Below are positions 10,418 through 22,500 of a DNA stretch of 64,000 nucleotides, in pieces. Source of the DNA: Gonium pectorale (lineage: Eukaryota > Chlorophyta > Chlorophyceae > Chlamydomonadales > Volvocaceae); assembly GCA_001584585.1 (NCBI GenBank), contig LSYV01000030.1:1111528-1175527 (forward strand), read 5' to 3'. The notes beneath the pieces are model-generated. The model ran no database searches, had not been told where the DNA came from, and worked only from the letters and a program-made list of their open reading frames with translations. A program made the position numbers and the translations under genes. Every line of letters starts with the position of its first letter. Position 1 is the first letter of the stretch.

Positions 10418-13400
10418 ATGGCGCGATCACGTTCGCCAAAGCCGGGTTCGGCTGCGTCAGCTCTGATCCTCGCGAGCTTCCTGATTCTCTCGCTGTCGAC
10501 GTGCGCGAAGCCCGACGCCACTGGTGAGATCTTCCTTAGCATGTGTATGTTCGCCAGCAGTTTGCAGAGACGTGGCGCACTGAACGGATGTTCCCTTACG
10601 TCCTGGCAACCTGTAGTTTGGCCACGGGGCTTGCATGGGCAGATCTGAAGCATCTGCAAAGAGACAGATCTATTCATTATGATGCATGGTTGTCGACAGA
10701 ATTGCATGAAGATGAGATGGTCGCGGATGCGGTTGTTGCAGCCGACCCATGGGTCGCTCAAGCAGCGATACACCCCTCCCTGCGCAGTTTGCACTGTCTC
10801 CTTTTATTGATTCAGGTGTGCTGTCCCTTCTTGTTCACCAATGTGCAGATGGCTCGTCCCACGGCGACCATGATTGCAACTGCGAGGGCACCGCTGCCGC
10901 CGGAGGTGAGCGCCGCCGTGATCGGGGCCGGGGCGGAAAATGGTCGCGCAGGAGAAGACGCAGCAGGGGCGCGCGGCGAACAGGGCGCCGTGCTGCATCT
11001 CCCGCTTCCGCCTGCCGATCCAGGGAAAGTGCCGGTACCTCCATGGAGGAGTGCACGTGCTGCAGTGACGGTTCTCATCGTTCTGTTCTCGAGTCCCCAA
11101 GACATAGTCTTCAGGCCGTATGTGTCACGGTGTCTCACTATGTGTGTCGGGAGCGCCGCTATGAGTAGCCGCCCAGGTCTGCACGCGGTTGCGCTATCAG
11201 TGTTGGGGCTTGCTGCAGTGGAACCTTGCTCCTTGAGCACTCGATTGTGTTTAATAGTAAACCTCCCTTAACGACCTTTGCCGCCGCCGCAGCCCGCGCA
11301 CAAGCGGGCATCAACCTCGCCGCCTCGCCCAACGCCACGTCCTTCAAGGCCCCGGGCGGAGAGGTGGTCAACACTGTCGTAGCCACGCCGCAGGTAGGCG
11401 GGTTGCGGCGCCGGCATCACCTTTCTCTCGCCTTCACGGCTACTGGTTTGGATTATAGCCCCAGCAGCCAGAAGCAAGGCCGGGCAAGTGCGCCGGGCTG
11501 GGAGGTAGCCCCGCTGTACTTTGACACGCGACACATGTGCCCTCGCATCGGAGTCCAACCTGTGGCCCAACCATCATTCAGATGCGTCCTGGGCCGCTTT
11601 GTCGAGTGATAAGCAAGTGTTGAGGATAGGCCTGCGCGGTCTCGCGAGGGCTGGAGACGGACCGATCCCATCCCAAATCCACCCCGCTTAAGTGGCACAC
11701 AGCCCTCACGCGCTGTGACCTTTGCATCACGCCCCCGCCAGGGCCCCACCGTCGTCTCTGGTCCTGGAGGAAACATCCCCACCGTCGAGCTCCCCGGCGT
11801 GACCACCCCTGGCGCAACCGTCGGCGTGGCCGCTCCGGCTGCAGCAGCCATCCCGCCGCCGCCTGGCGCTCCCTCGTCCGCACAGGCCTCAGCTCAGGCA
11901 AGGGCCCAGGCGGAGGCTCAGGCACAGGCTCAAGCGCAGGGGCAGGTGCCGCCTCAGGTACAGGGGCAGGCACCGGGCCAGGCCCAAGCGCCTGCGCAGG
12001 CACAGGCGCAGGCGCGTGCACAGGCGCAGCAGGCCGCCGGCGCTCCGCCACCCAGCCCGCCTCAAGTTCAGGGGCAGGCGCCGGGCCAGGCTCAGGCTCA
12101 GGCCGAGGCCCAAGCGCAGGCTCAGGCACAGGCACAGGCGCGTGCACAGGCGCAGCAGGCTGGCGGCGCTTCGCCACCCAGCCCGCCGCCGACAGGTGTT
12201 CTCGGCGCTGCCCTGCCCGGCGCCGCGCCTTCTCCACCCCCGCAGATCCTGCCGAAGCAGGCTGCGGCGCCTCCTCCGCCTTCCCCTCCAACGCCTCCGC
12301 CGCCCTCGCCGCCTCCGCCGCCGCAGCAGGCCATATCGGCGACCGCAGCGCAGCAGCCGTCGCCACCTGCGGGGGGCAAGGCTGCGGCCGTCGCGACCGC
12401 CTTTGAGGCGCACCACCCCTGGTTCTGGAAGACTCACCCGTTCCTGGCGGCCGCCATTCAGGACAAGACCAATCGCAAGCTGCTGTCTCGCCAGCAGCCG
12501 CAAAAGATGAATCTGCAGGTTGGTGTAGGCCAGTAATCTTCGCATGGCTCAGGTCTCGGATCATGGCGCTCGGGATGCCGAGGTTGCGTTTTACGTGAGG
12601 CTTGGTGAGGCGCGCTGTGCTCGGACTGTCGTTGCGGTTGGCTGCGATGGATACTGCGTTCCCTGCTCGATGCAACGCATTGCAAGCACGAAGCATGGTT
12701 GGGTTCGGCGATCTGCGGAGGTTGCTGCATCCGGGGCAGGGGGCAGTCCAGGGGCCTGGGCCTCAAGATTGATGCATTTCCCCAGGCGAATGTTGGTTAT
12801 GGAGCCCCGGCCGCCGTGCCAAACGTTATGGTATGGAGGCTTGGGCATTCCTACCCCTCCTCCCATTCTCGTTACGCACCTTGCCGTGTCACTTCCACCG
12901 CTGCGCACACTGTACGTGTCCAGACCTCTGGCATCCTAACGAGACTAACCGTGTTTCTATCGGTTCCATTACTACGCATACTGTACGTGTCCAGACCTGT
13001 GGCATCCTAAAGAGACTAACCGTATTTCTATCGGTTGGACTGCTCTTGAAGATTTGTACTGGTCGCCGTTTACCGGTAACATGCGCGTCTTGCCTACCCG
13101 CCCACACACATTTGTTTGCGCGGGCGTTCGAGTGCGTGTACGAATGTCACCGGGCTCCGGCGCCAATGTTACTAATTGCGTTGCGCGATATTGAGTTGCG
13201 GTGTCTTTGCCTCCCTCACCTGTTGACATGGCTGCGTGTTCGATTGCTCTAGCTGGAGGTGTAAACCCATATCCCCCTCTTCTGACGGACGTGGCTGTAC
13301 CGCGTGCATACAAACTATGCCTCACTTGCTGCATCACTGCATCCTCTCGAGCATTTACGCTGCTAGCCATCTACCATCAAGCCAGTAGTCCAGGTTTCGG

Positions 13401-14268
13401 GCTTGGTATGGGTATGGTACAGGCACCATGGGGCTGCGGGTCTTTCCAGCTTTGGGTTTCGGAGGCCACTCCTGGCTGCTCGCGCCCATTTGGTTATTGC
13501 GTGTTCGCTGCAACGCACCGTAACGGGCAGAACAAAGGCGTCGTGTGGCCATGCGCCGGAACGGTACAGCTATCTTCAGCAACTGGCTCTCAATACGTGG
13601 GCTCTTGTGGTCCTCCGCTCGGCTGGGAAACCTAATCCTTTGTTGTGTCGCCACTCGCACCGCCCCACCTACCACCAGCAGCGCTCAGTCGCCGTCAGCG
13701 CCGCCGTGGCTGCGGGCCCCTCGCGTGCCACATTCAACCTGTCGTCTGCGTCGTGGCCGGGCCTTCCCGGCAATGATGCCGCACTCTTTGCCCCGCCGCC
13801 GCCCGTCGGCACCGGCACCGGCAGCGTAACAGCTTCTGGAAGCAGCAGTTCCGCTCGGCGGTCACTCCTGCAGACCCCGCCGCCGCCGCTGCCTGCAACG
13901 CCCGAGGCCCCCGTCATCATGGGACCGGCCGTCGGAGATTACGAAGATGTGTCCGCCCCCCCGCGCCACCATCACCGCAGGTGGTCAGCCCTACCGGGGA
14001 GATCCTCGCGCGCTATCCCTCTCCCTCTCCTCCGAACGCGGCCCCGGTGACGCGTGCCAACAAAACCACCACAACCGCCCCGCCGACGACGACCACTACC
14101 GCGCCCCCGCCCGCTCCTCCGCCGGAGGGGTCCGTACCTGACCTGACGGTCATTCAGGTCGCACAGGAGCTCACGGCCGCACCGGCGCCCAGCAGCGGCA
14201 GGCGGCGCCGTGGTAGCTGCGGACGCCGACGGGCTTTCTGTCGCCAGTGGTGTGCATGCATGAAAACT
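10418..14268 (+). CDS. Secreted QA-repeat and Ser-Pro-Pro-rich extracellular protein
   Basis: Not assignable to a named family; composition suggests a hydroxyproline-rich wall or matrix glycoprotein. Exons: 10418-10523 (signal peptide, core [13 protein letters not shown]), 10849-10905 ([14 protein letters not shown]), 11293-11393, 11742-12518, and one from about 13679. The first four are phase-consistent. Exon 4 carries two blocks of alternating Gln-Ala (about residues 145-245), then SPP-rich runs ([20 protein letters not shown]), then an ordinary-looking segment with [16 protein letters not shown]. Exon 5 continues with [20 protein letters not shown] and [12 protein letters not shown]. At the C-run near 13958-13966 the frame must shift by one base to continue as [14 protein letters not shown] and a Thr/Pro-rich stretch. 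The end is uncertain (coding signal fades by about 14268). Intron 4 holds a 71-bp tandem repeat. Confidence 0.6.
12905..13046. repeat. Two-copy 71-bp tandem repeat in an intron
   Basis: The sequence ctgtacgtgtccagacct with its flanks occurs at 12910 and again at 12981 with a few substitutions; each copy ends in tttctatcggtt. It lies inside intron 4 of the QA/SPP gene. Confidence 0.8.
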
Positions 14269-14610
14269 CTTACCAACCGCAGCTGCAATCGGATGTTAGC
14301 GACGCGCGAAATGTTGCTAAGTTGACACTGCTGTGGCGATGAAAAGGCCAAGACGGTATGCTTCGTGCAACCCAGCAGTGCACGGTCACCTCGTTCCTGT
14401 CAGGGGCCGCAGGGAGTGGGCGCGCTAAGTGCACGCGCTGCATAACCGGACGGACTACGGGCATACCCGAGTCTTACTCTTGGGCTGCGCGCCAATCCTG
14501 ACGAACTCATGATGCGCACTGCACCGCTTCGTGCACATTGTGCTTGCACATGTTGTTCATGCCCGGCTTAATATCATAATGTCCTCATCAGTTTCCGGTT
14601 AGCCTTGTAA

Positions 14611-14650
14611 TCGTTTCTAGAAGGTATCTAGAAGGTATCTAGAAGGTATC
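14611..14650. repeat. 11-bp tandem repeat (tctagaaggta) x3
   Basis: Three exact head-to-tail copies lie about 60 bases before the assembly gap, a plausible reason why assembly broke nearby. Confidence 0.8.
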
Positions 14651-14708
14651 GGCCACTGTTTCATTGCTTGGTTTGTCTGCTGGTGCTGCCTTGCTGCCCG
14701 TACTTTCG

Positions 14709-15417
14709 NNNNNNNNNNNNNNNNNNNNNNNNNNNNNNNNNNNNNNNNNNNNNNNNNNNNNNNNNNNNNNNNNNNNNNNNNNNNNNNNNNNNNNNNNNNN
14801 NNNNNNNNNNNNNNNNNNNNNNNNNNNNNNNNNNNNNNNNNNNNNNNNNNNNNNNNNNNNNNNNNNNNNNNNNNNNNNNNNNNNNNNNNNNNNNNNNNNN
14901 NNNNNNNNNNNNNNNNNNNNNNNNNNNNNNNNNNNNNNNNNNNNNNNNNNNNNNNNNNNNNNNNNNNNNNNNNNNNNNNNNNNNNNNNNNNNNNNNNNNN
15001 NNNNNNNNNNNNNNNNNNNNNNNNNNNNNNNNNNNNNNNNNNNNNNNNNNNNNNNNNNNNNNNNNNNNNNNNNNNNNNNNNNNNNNNNNNNNNNNNNNNN
15101 NNNNNNNNNNNNNNNNNNNNNNNNNNNNNNNNNNNNNNNNNNNNNNNNNNNNNNNNNNNNNNNNNNNNNNNNNNNNNNNNNNNNNNNNNNNNNNNNNNNN
15201 NNNNNNNNNNNNNNNNNNNNNNNNNNNNNNNNNNNNNNNNNNNNNNNNNNNNNNNNNNNNNNNNNNNNNNNNNNNNNNNNNNNNNNNNNNNNNNNNNNNN
15301 NNNNNNNNNNNNNNNNNNNNNNNNNNNNNNNNNNNNNNNNNNNNNNNNNNNNNNNNNNNNNNNNNNNNNNNNNNNNNNNNNNNNNNNNNNNNNNNNNNNN
15401 NNNNNNNNNNNNNNNNN
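14709..15417. other. Assembly gap (709 N)
   Basis: A run of N. Any frame crossing it is meaningless. Confidence 1.
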
Positions 15418-16705
15418 AGGTTCAATACACAATATACTGCATACTGGAGGCGGGATACAGCAAACCAGTACCAAACACCCGTACCAGTACGGCGCACATC
15501 CTTCAATTGAGGCCGACGCATAGCGGCGCGACCCACGGGTCAGGGATTTAAACATGCGAGCAGCCCAAAAACAGAGCTACGCCGCGCATCGCAAAGCAAA
15601 TTTGGACCGACGGACCTCTGGCCATGGCCTTTGCCCTGGCATCAGTGTCCGCCAACGGCACAGACTAGCAGGCCTCATATCAGTTTCCAACTTGCACACC
15701 TCCTAAGCAAGAAAAATGCATCATGCAGCGCTGTGGTGCGTTCAGCCCAGCCCAGCCGATCAACGCTCAACGGTCAATGCTATCTCAGCTGGAGTCAATG
15801 CGCATAAGCTTTATCAAGTCCAGAGTGTCCTAACGCCCATGCATCAGTCGGAAAGATGGAACGAGTTGCTCACTTAAAGGTTGTTGAAACCGTTGATTAA
15901 CGGCTGTACGAAGACCTCTCCTTCCAGCACACGGTAACATTTGCCGAGACCCGAACGGCTGCGCTGACGCGAATGTTGATGTCCACGAAGTCCATACACC
16001 TGCCAATCGCATCGTGATTCAGGTTATCATTCGGTGATGGCGTTTCGTTTAGCAGGTTACAGGTTACAGCCGTCAAAGCCGGGGGGGCCATGGACGAATG
16101 GCGAATATTGGGGTGGGGGAGCGGGTTATGGTCCTCGTCTCTACCCCGCTTCAGCGCCTGACGCCGAAGTATTGCGTGCCTGGTGTTATCCCAGACAGCC
16201 TGTAGGTAGGCTCCTACTGCAGCTGGCGGGACCTCCTTCATAATAGTAATCATGTAAGATTCCTAAAGCTCAAAGCAGTCTCGAATATAGCTGTTAGCGG
16301 TTGCATCCTGCGCAAGGCCTCTGTTCCGCGTTGGCCCTGACCCGTTGGACACGCTCCCTGGACCCGCTGGACAGCCTATTTCCGACCATCCCCGTATTTG
16401 CATACTTGTACGACCCTGCAGCCCACCTCACCTGTCTTTCCCGTCCCTCACGTCCACAATGGTGGCGCTAGAGCGGCGTGCCTTCACCTGACACAGAACA
16501 GACACACGCGCATGACGAATGAACCAGCACGCACGGGAGGTGTCGTAAGTTGCACGCGCAGATGTATGATGCACCTCCGCTGCACAGCTATCCACGCCCT
16601 CGTTCGTCCGCCCGACACTGAAGAGAGCGCAAGCCAACAGCACTTTCGCCTGACGAGCTCATTGCCCTCTGCCAGGCGCGTAAGCTGACACGTACTGCCT
16701 AAGCC
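15418..16705. other. Region between the gap and the Ser/Gly-rich gene
   Basis: No gene is supported. It contains one copy of the recurrent palindrome (15529-15542) and TTACAGGTTACAG at about 16056-16070. On the minus strand that motif gives two TGTAA signals about 640 bases beyond the stop of the gene ending at 16706. Confidence 0.45.
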
Positions 16706-18123
16706 CTACTTGGTTCCCACAAGGCAACAAAAACGCACCTGTTGGGCCTTATTTGCCTTGTTTGCCGGCGCAGTCGGCTCCGGCATGTTGAACGCCAGCA
16801 TGCGATCAGGGCCAGGCCAACGGGCTCCAAAGGGCCGCATGTCTGCCGTGTGCCTTATGGCTGACGCGGGTGTGTGGCGGCTGCCTTGGGAATGGTGGGC
16901 GCGCAAGCCACGGCCTGACGACACGCCATAGTCTGTGCTGCCGCCACCAACGTTAATGCTGGGGCCACCTGTGTCCTTTAAGCTTGCGCCTCTGACGCTG
17001 CTGCCCTGGGTGGAGGCTGAGATGTTCGACAGGTCTGCGTCGTCAAGACCGCTGCCCGCCTTAGTCGATGAGTCGTTCCCGGTTCGGTTGCAGTTGCAAT
17101 TGTAACGGTACCGGACATCGCTGTCGTCTTCGGCATCCGCCTCCTCCAAGCTCCGAATTACCGGGATTGAACTGCCGCTGCCGCGCGGCTGCTCTGCAGC
17201 GCCGCCGCTGTCGCTGCCGCTGCCGCCGACACCGGCGCCAGCCGCGCTGCCGCGTCCGTTGCCACTACCGGCAGCACCCGTCTCAACGGAGCCTCGCTGC
17301 TGCTCGTCGCTTCCAGATGCTTGCACAGCAGTAGCGTTCCCGTTGGCGCTGGTTCGGTTGCTGGCTGCTGCCGGCGAGAGGGCGCGGTTATCGATCAGCT
17401 CACCGGTAGTAATGTTCACGACGCCGAGGAAGGTGCAGCTGCAGTACAGCCAGGGCTGCGGATAGCCGTCCAGGTCGCCCGCAGTGGCCTCCGAGCCGGC
17501 ACCATCACCCAGCCCGGTCGCTGCCGAGGTCGTGTTCACGCCCTGACCTGGAGGAGCGCACGCAGGCGGGAAGGGCAAAGAGATACGACACGCTTCTGGT
17601 GGAGCCTCCGTGTCTAAGAAGGGATGCCGTGCGCAAGCATGAGCGTAGTAGGCTGCGGGGGCGAGGCCTGCAGAGCCGACGGGAGTGCATGTGACCTGCA
17701 GCGGAACCCATAAAGCTCTTCTGGATGATGGATCAGTGCAACGAAACCGCTCATTCTCTGCCATAACGTATGAAGGCTGCATCCCGCGCCCGGCCGCACC
17801 TGAGGGCTTCGGGACCTTTGGCGTGACCTCCGCAGAGAGCGACCTCGAACCTGCAAACGAAATGGCCCCGGGGCGTGCGGCGCTCAATGTCGTGCAGTCT
17901 ATGCCGAGGCAAAGTCGTGCCATGAGAGACACCAGGCACGCGAGAACGCAGGGTACCGACCCGTGGGTCATCCAAGCACCGTCCCTCTCTTAAGGTGCCC
18001 CAACGGTTTTCAGCACTCATGCTTTATGAGATATAGTAGACAAGACTCACTTGTTCCGGGTAATGCACAGGTCGCGGCGAAAAAGACGACGGCAGCCAGC
18101 AGAGCCAACCGCGCACGCGACAT
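16706..18123 (-). CDS. Secreted Ser/Gly/Asn-rich protein, possibly glycosylated
   Basis: Unrecognised family. Exon 1 (18123-18051) encodes a signal peptide, MSRARLALLAAVVFFAATCA. A GTGAGT donor in phase 1 joins the acceptor at 17899-17900, and exon 2 (17898-16706) then reads CTTLSAARPGAISF. The phases match and give about 421 residues. This start is preferred to the in-frame ATG at 17971, which lies inside the intron and overlaps a palindrome, although that ORF also begins hydrophobically. The N-terminal 150 residues look folded and contain several Cys. The middle is Ser/Gly/Ala-rich. There are at least six N-glycosylation sequons (NTTS, NITT, NRTS, NATA, NRTG, NISA) and a curious YRYNCNCNRTG segment. 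Likely extracellular. Confidence 0.6.
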
Positions 18124-19531
18124 CCCTTTGTTCATGTTCGCATGTATGCGTATGTTCGGACGTGGCCAAGATGGCATCAATGTTTTAGGGCTAAGAGTGC
18201 GCGGTCCGTACGGCTAAAAAGCTTACAAGGTTGAGTTCGCGAGTGGACGAATCCCCTTGTTCCCACGCAGCGCAGCAGGAACGAGGTCGCGCACTTCCTA
18301 TGTGAGGTCATGGTAAGTGGCACCCATTATCCGCGCGCCACCTTCAGTTTGCGCCGCGGCTGGCATGCAGCATCCGTGCGTCTGGAACGTGCAGTAAGGC
18401 AACCCGAGGCAACGTATGTAAGGGCGCGCTCTTCATGACCACCTCATCCCCCGCTCGGCGGTAGGCCTGCTGTCGGCAAGGCAGCATGATAAGCAGGGGC
18501 GAGTAGGCGTCGTACGTAGAGCACACGTGCTGTACACGTGTGCAAGGATGCGTACTACGCACGCAGTACGCGCTCCCGCTTGGCAAGCGCAAGGCGGCGG
18601 GCGCAGGACTTGCTGCCCCAATCTACCCAGCACTTAGGGTTTAAGTAAAACCACAGACACAATCGATAACAAGTGTTACAGTGTTGTCTGTGTTGAAGCT
18701 GCGCACCTCTCGGTGCGTGTGAATTGTTTCGCCCCGTTCAGTACGGCTTGGCGTTGAAGAGGAATGAAAACTTAGGGTTTTCTCTCACGGCATGTCCCTA
18801 GGCATCGAACTGCTTATGCTGCATCGCAAAAGGACGGCCAAGATAACCAATCCAAAACGTTTCCCATTATTGATCAGCAATAGTGATCAGCAACAACAAC
18901 CTTCGTAGACCACTCGCAACAAGAAGTAGGCGCCGCAGCGGACGTACGACCGTACGGCAGTGCACGGAGAAAGAATTTGGGACGCAGTAATGAACCCCTT
19001 TATCGAGTGTGCGAAGGGTTTATTAGATACGCGGCAATGCTCGCAACGCAATGGCGGCATTGTCATGTTCCTCAAGAGCACCTTTATGTTGCGTGCGGTG
19101 CAGCACATCACCGGCTGGCCGATTGGCCTGCTGGACGCTGCAGGGCAACATCAAGAGTACATCTGTTATATTAAATACAAATACCGCCCACCGCTTCCAC
19201 CTGACACGTGGTCTAGATAGGGCGGCACAGAGGGCACACGCGAGATTCCGCATACGCTCATCCACGTCAGCTTTGACATGCCCGGCAGCAGTGTACGTAC
19301 GGCACCCGCGTGCGCCAGCGACCTCTGCCGAATCCCGTCGCAAAACGGCATGCACCCGCACAGAGCGACCTTTTGCGCCGGCATAAAAACACGTACTGAT
19401 GGCAAAGGACGCATGGGCTCCACTGCCCCAGCCCCTGCCATCACCCACCATTCTCCACCTATCACCCATCAATCCATCCACCCGTCCACGAACCATCGAC
19501 CTGCAGCACAGGTGGTGCGGCACTGGCTCCA
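18124..19531. other. Intergenic region upstream of the Ser/Gly gene and 3' of paralogue A
   Basis: No gene supported. A minus-strand TGTAA (TTACA near 18675) is present, but is about 850 bases beyond the stop of paralogue A. Confidence 0.45.
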
Positions 19532-22500
19532 CTACTTATTCTTCTTCTGCCTGCCCCAGCAGATGCTTCCGACGCCGGGGACGTTGCGAACGCAGCCGCT
19601 GCCATCCTCCTCGTTGATATCCACGTAGGCGTAGGGGTTGCGGACGGTGGTCTGTGACGGAGGTCAAAATAGACGGACAGCGGTTATAGGCCATCGTTCT
19701 GACCGGGGTACGATTACGACACGTCGTGCTGGCGTCGATGCACGCTAAGGGAGTCAACGTGCGGCTCACCTTGCCGTCCTTGCTCTCAGCCTTGGTCAGG
19801 GGCGCTTCCACCTTGACGGCCTTGGAGACATCATCGCTCTGCTTCTGGACGTCCACGTTGGCGTATGGGTTACGGACCGTAGTCTGTGGGAAACGGAAGC
19901 AGGGAAGGCAGCCTCTACGATCACACATACCCGGGGGTGCGGTGGTTAAAACACAGGCAAGAGGGGTAGGCCAAGGACCGCACGCTTGCACGCGGAGGGC
20001 TGCAGTGAGATGTGGGCCGCGGCCAGAGTATCGGTACCTCGAGACGGCTTTGACATGTTAAACAGGTTAGGCTTCAGCTCATGCGGATGCAGTGCACAAG
20101 GACCATTGGTTGCTCATGCGCTGTGCGGCCGTGCGCACTTCACGCCACCCTTTCAGATATGTGGCTCACCTTTCCGTCGCCGCTCTCCACCCTGGTCTGT
20201 GCCGCGTCGACTTTCACGGCGGTCTTGGTATCGTCGGCGCTCTGCAGGCTGCGCCGGTGGCCGCCGCCCCAGCAGATGGTGCCCGCGCCGGGGACGTTGC
20301 GCACGCAGGCACTGCAAGCGCAGGGTTGGAACATAGGGCTGCAACCTCTTAGTCGGCCAGGCTGAGCCAACGCCCCTGCCATCTATCTGTACGAAACTAG
20401 AGATTGCTAAGCGTCGATACCGCCGTACGCCGCGTGCGTGACGCCAAGATGGATAGTTGCACATTCAGATTTACTGCGGAACGGTTGTAGGTGGTGGTCG
20501 CCGTACGCACACAGAACACAGAGCTGTGATGGCCGGAATGAAGCAGACCACACTGTCACCAGGCACCTGTCCATCCCCTTGTCGACCTTCACGTTGGCGT
20601 ACGGGTTGCTGATCGTCGTCTGCACGGGTTGGGGGTGCAAGAACAGTCCACGGTGACGCAACGCAGACGCACACGTGAGCGTGGGGCGGGTGTGCCTAGG
20701 AACATGAGTGCGGATCCCACCGGATGCTAGGGGCAAGCGGCATTGCGGCATGGAGGGCGAATGACAGGTCCAGGCAGACGCCTTCCTGAACCTGCGTATA
20801 AGCATGCCTGCTTCATTCGCAACTCCACGGTCTCCACCCTAACGTCCACACCGCGACAGGATCCTGGGCAACGGAGGACCCACCTGGCCGTCCTTGCTGT
20901 CCACTTTGGTCAGGGGCGCCTCCACCTTGACTGTCTTGAAGCCGTCGCTCTCCTTCTCAACGTCCACGTTGGCGTAGGGGTTGCGAACAGTGGTCTGGAT
21001 GGGTGGTGTTTACAAGTTTACATGCTATTTGCCACGTGAAGGGCGGATGCTACAGCATGCCGTACAAGCAGATAACTTTAGATGAAGCACACCTACTGGA
21101 CAGGGCAGGGCGCGGCAGGCCGCACAACCGACGCAAGATTGTGCGGAGTGAGGGCTGCCCACACGGGCCAACCATCAACTTATGCCAGCATACCAGCCAG
21201 CCAACCAACCAACCACCCAACCATGCGTCTATAACTCAGGACGACTGCCTCGAACCCTTTGTGAGGTTCCACAAAGGCACGCGAAGGACAAATGGATCTT
21301 TGACAGGGGAGCACACAGTCCAGTCTTTTACAGGGGAGGGCTACATACGCGACAAGGCGCGCGGCTCACCTTGCCGTCCTTGCTCTCCACTTTGGTCAAG
21401 GGCGCCTCCACCTTGAAACTCTTGAAGCCGTCGTCGCTCTGCTTCTGGACGTCCACGTTGGCGTAGGGGTTGCGAACAGTTGCCTGAACAGACATAGGCA
21501 TGCAGGGTGCATAGAGCCAGCGGGTCAGTAGTGAGCCTCACATGCAAGGGCGGCATTGGCGTCCTAGGCGCCCCACAAATATGCAAGACCATAGCGGGCT
21601 ACAGACGTTCAGGGACCACGATATAAGAGGTCTGGTTCCGCTTGCCAGGCCAATACGCCAAAGGGCGCGGCTGACCTACGCACACTTATGGGTTAGGAAC
21701 CCGCACAAGACCGGACTAGGCGCTGACACGGGCCGGCTGGTGTGTCCAACCGCGAAGCTAGGATCGCGTGTGAACGGTGACGTGCAGCACAGCGCTCACC
21801 TTCCCATCGCCGTTCACCACCTTGGTCTGTGCCCCTTCAACTTTCACGGCGGTCTTGGGCTTGGTATCGTCGGCGCTCTGTAGGCTGCGCCGGTGGCCGC
21901 CGCCCCAGCAGACGGTGGCAGCGCCGGGAACGTTGCTCATGCAGCCGCTGCGAGTAGGCAGTGTAGGGAGAACGGCCGGGTACATAAGTCACGACCCAAA
22001 GGAGGTTCGGCATTGGTCGTTACAGTTACGATATAACACCAACGGAAGGCGCGGAAGGCGACGGCGGTCAGTTCAACGGTTGCCCGTGCATTGACGCTGT
22101 GTTCTTCTTAGACCAACGAGGAGTGTTGGGCGCACAGACGCACTGTGGCACGTCTTGAGGTACGGCGCAATAACGAAACGTGGTTCAAAGGCTCAACTAA
22201 CACGCGCAATGTAACTCCCGAGTTTGCCGCACGTGCTTGCCCAAGCGGCACGCCTTACCTGCCCTTCTCCTTGTCCACATCGACGTTTGCGTACGGGTTG
22301 CTGACGGTCGTCTGCAGTTGTGTCGCCCGAGTACATGCGCACGTCAGTAGCTATCCAGACAAGGGTTAAACCGTACTACGTATGTACGCGTACGGACGCT
22401 GACGGTTGTGGACATCCTGCCGGTCAATAACCAGGCGCACCAACAGCAACCGTGGTAAGGTGGTATATAATGGAATTGGGAAGTACAACGTCGTCATGAC

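Noticed and set aside
11578..12696. Minus-strand 372-codon frame with repeated PVPEPA-like sequence
   Set aside because: Antisense of the QA/SPP repeats. The plus strand has a signal peptide, phased exons and SPP motifs.
14617..15555. Long open frames of nearly 300 codons on both strands
   Set aside because: They cross the run of N at 14709-15417 and are artefacts.
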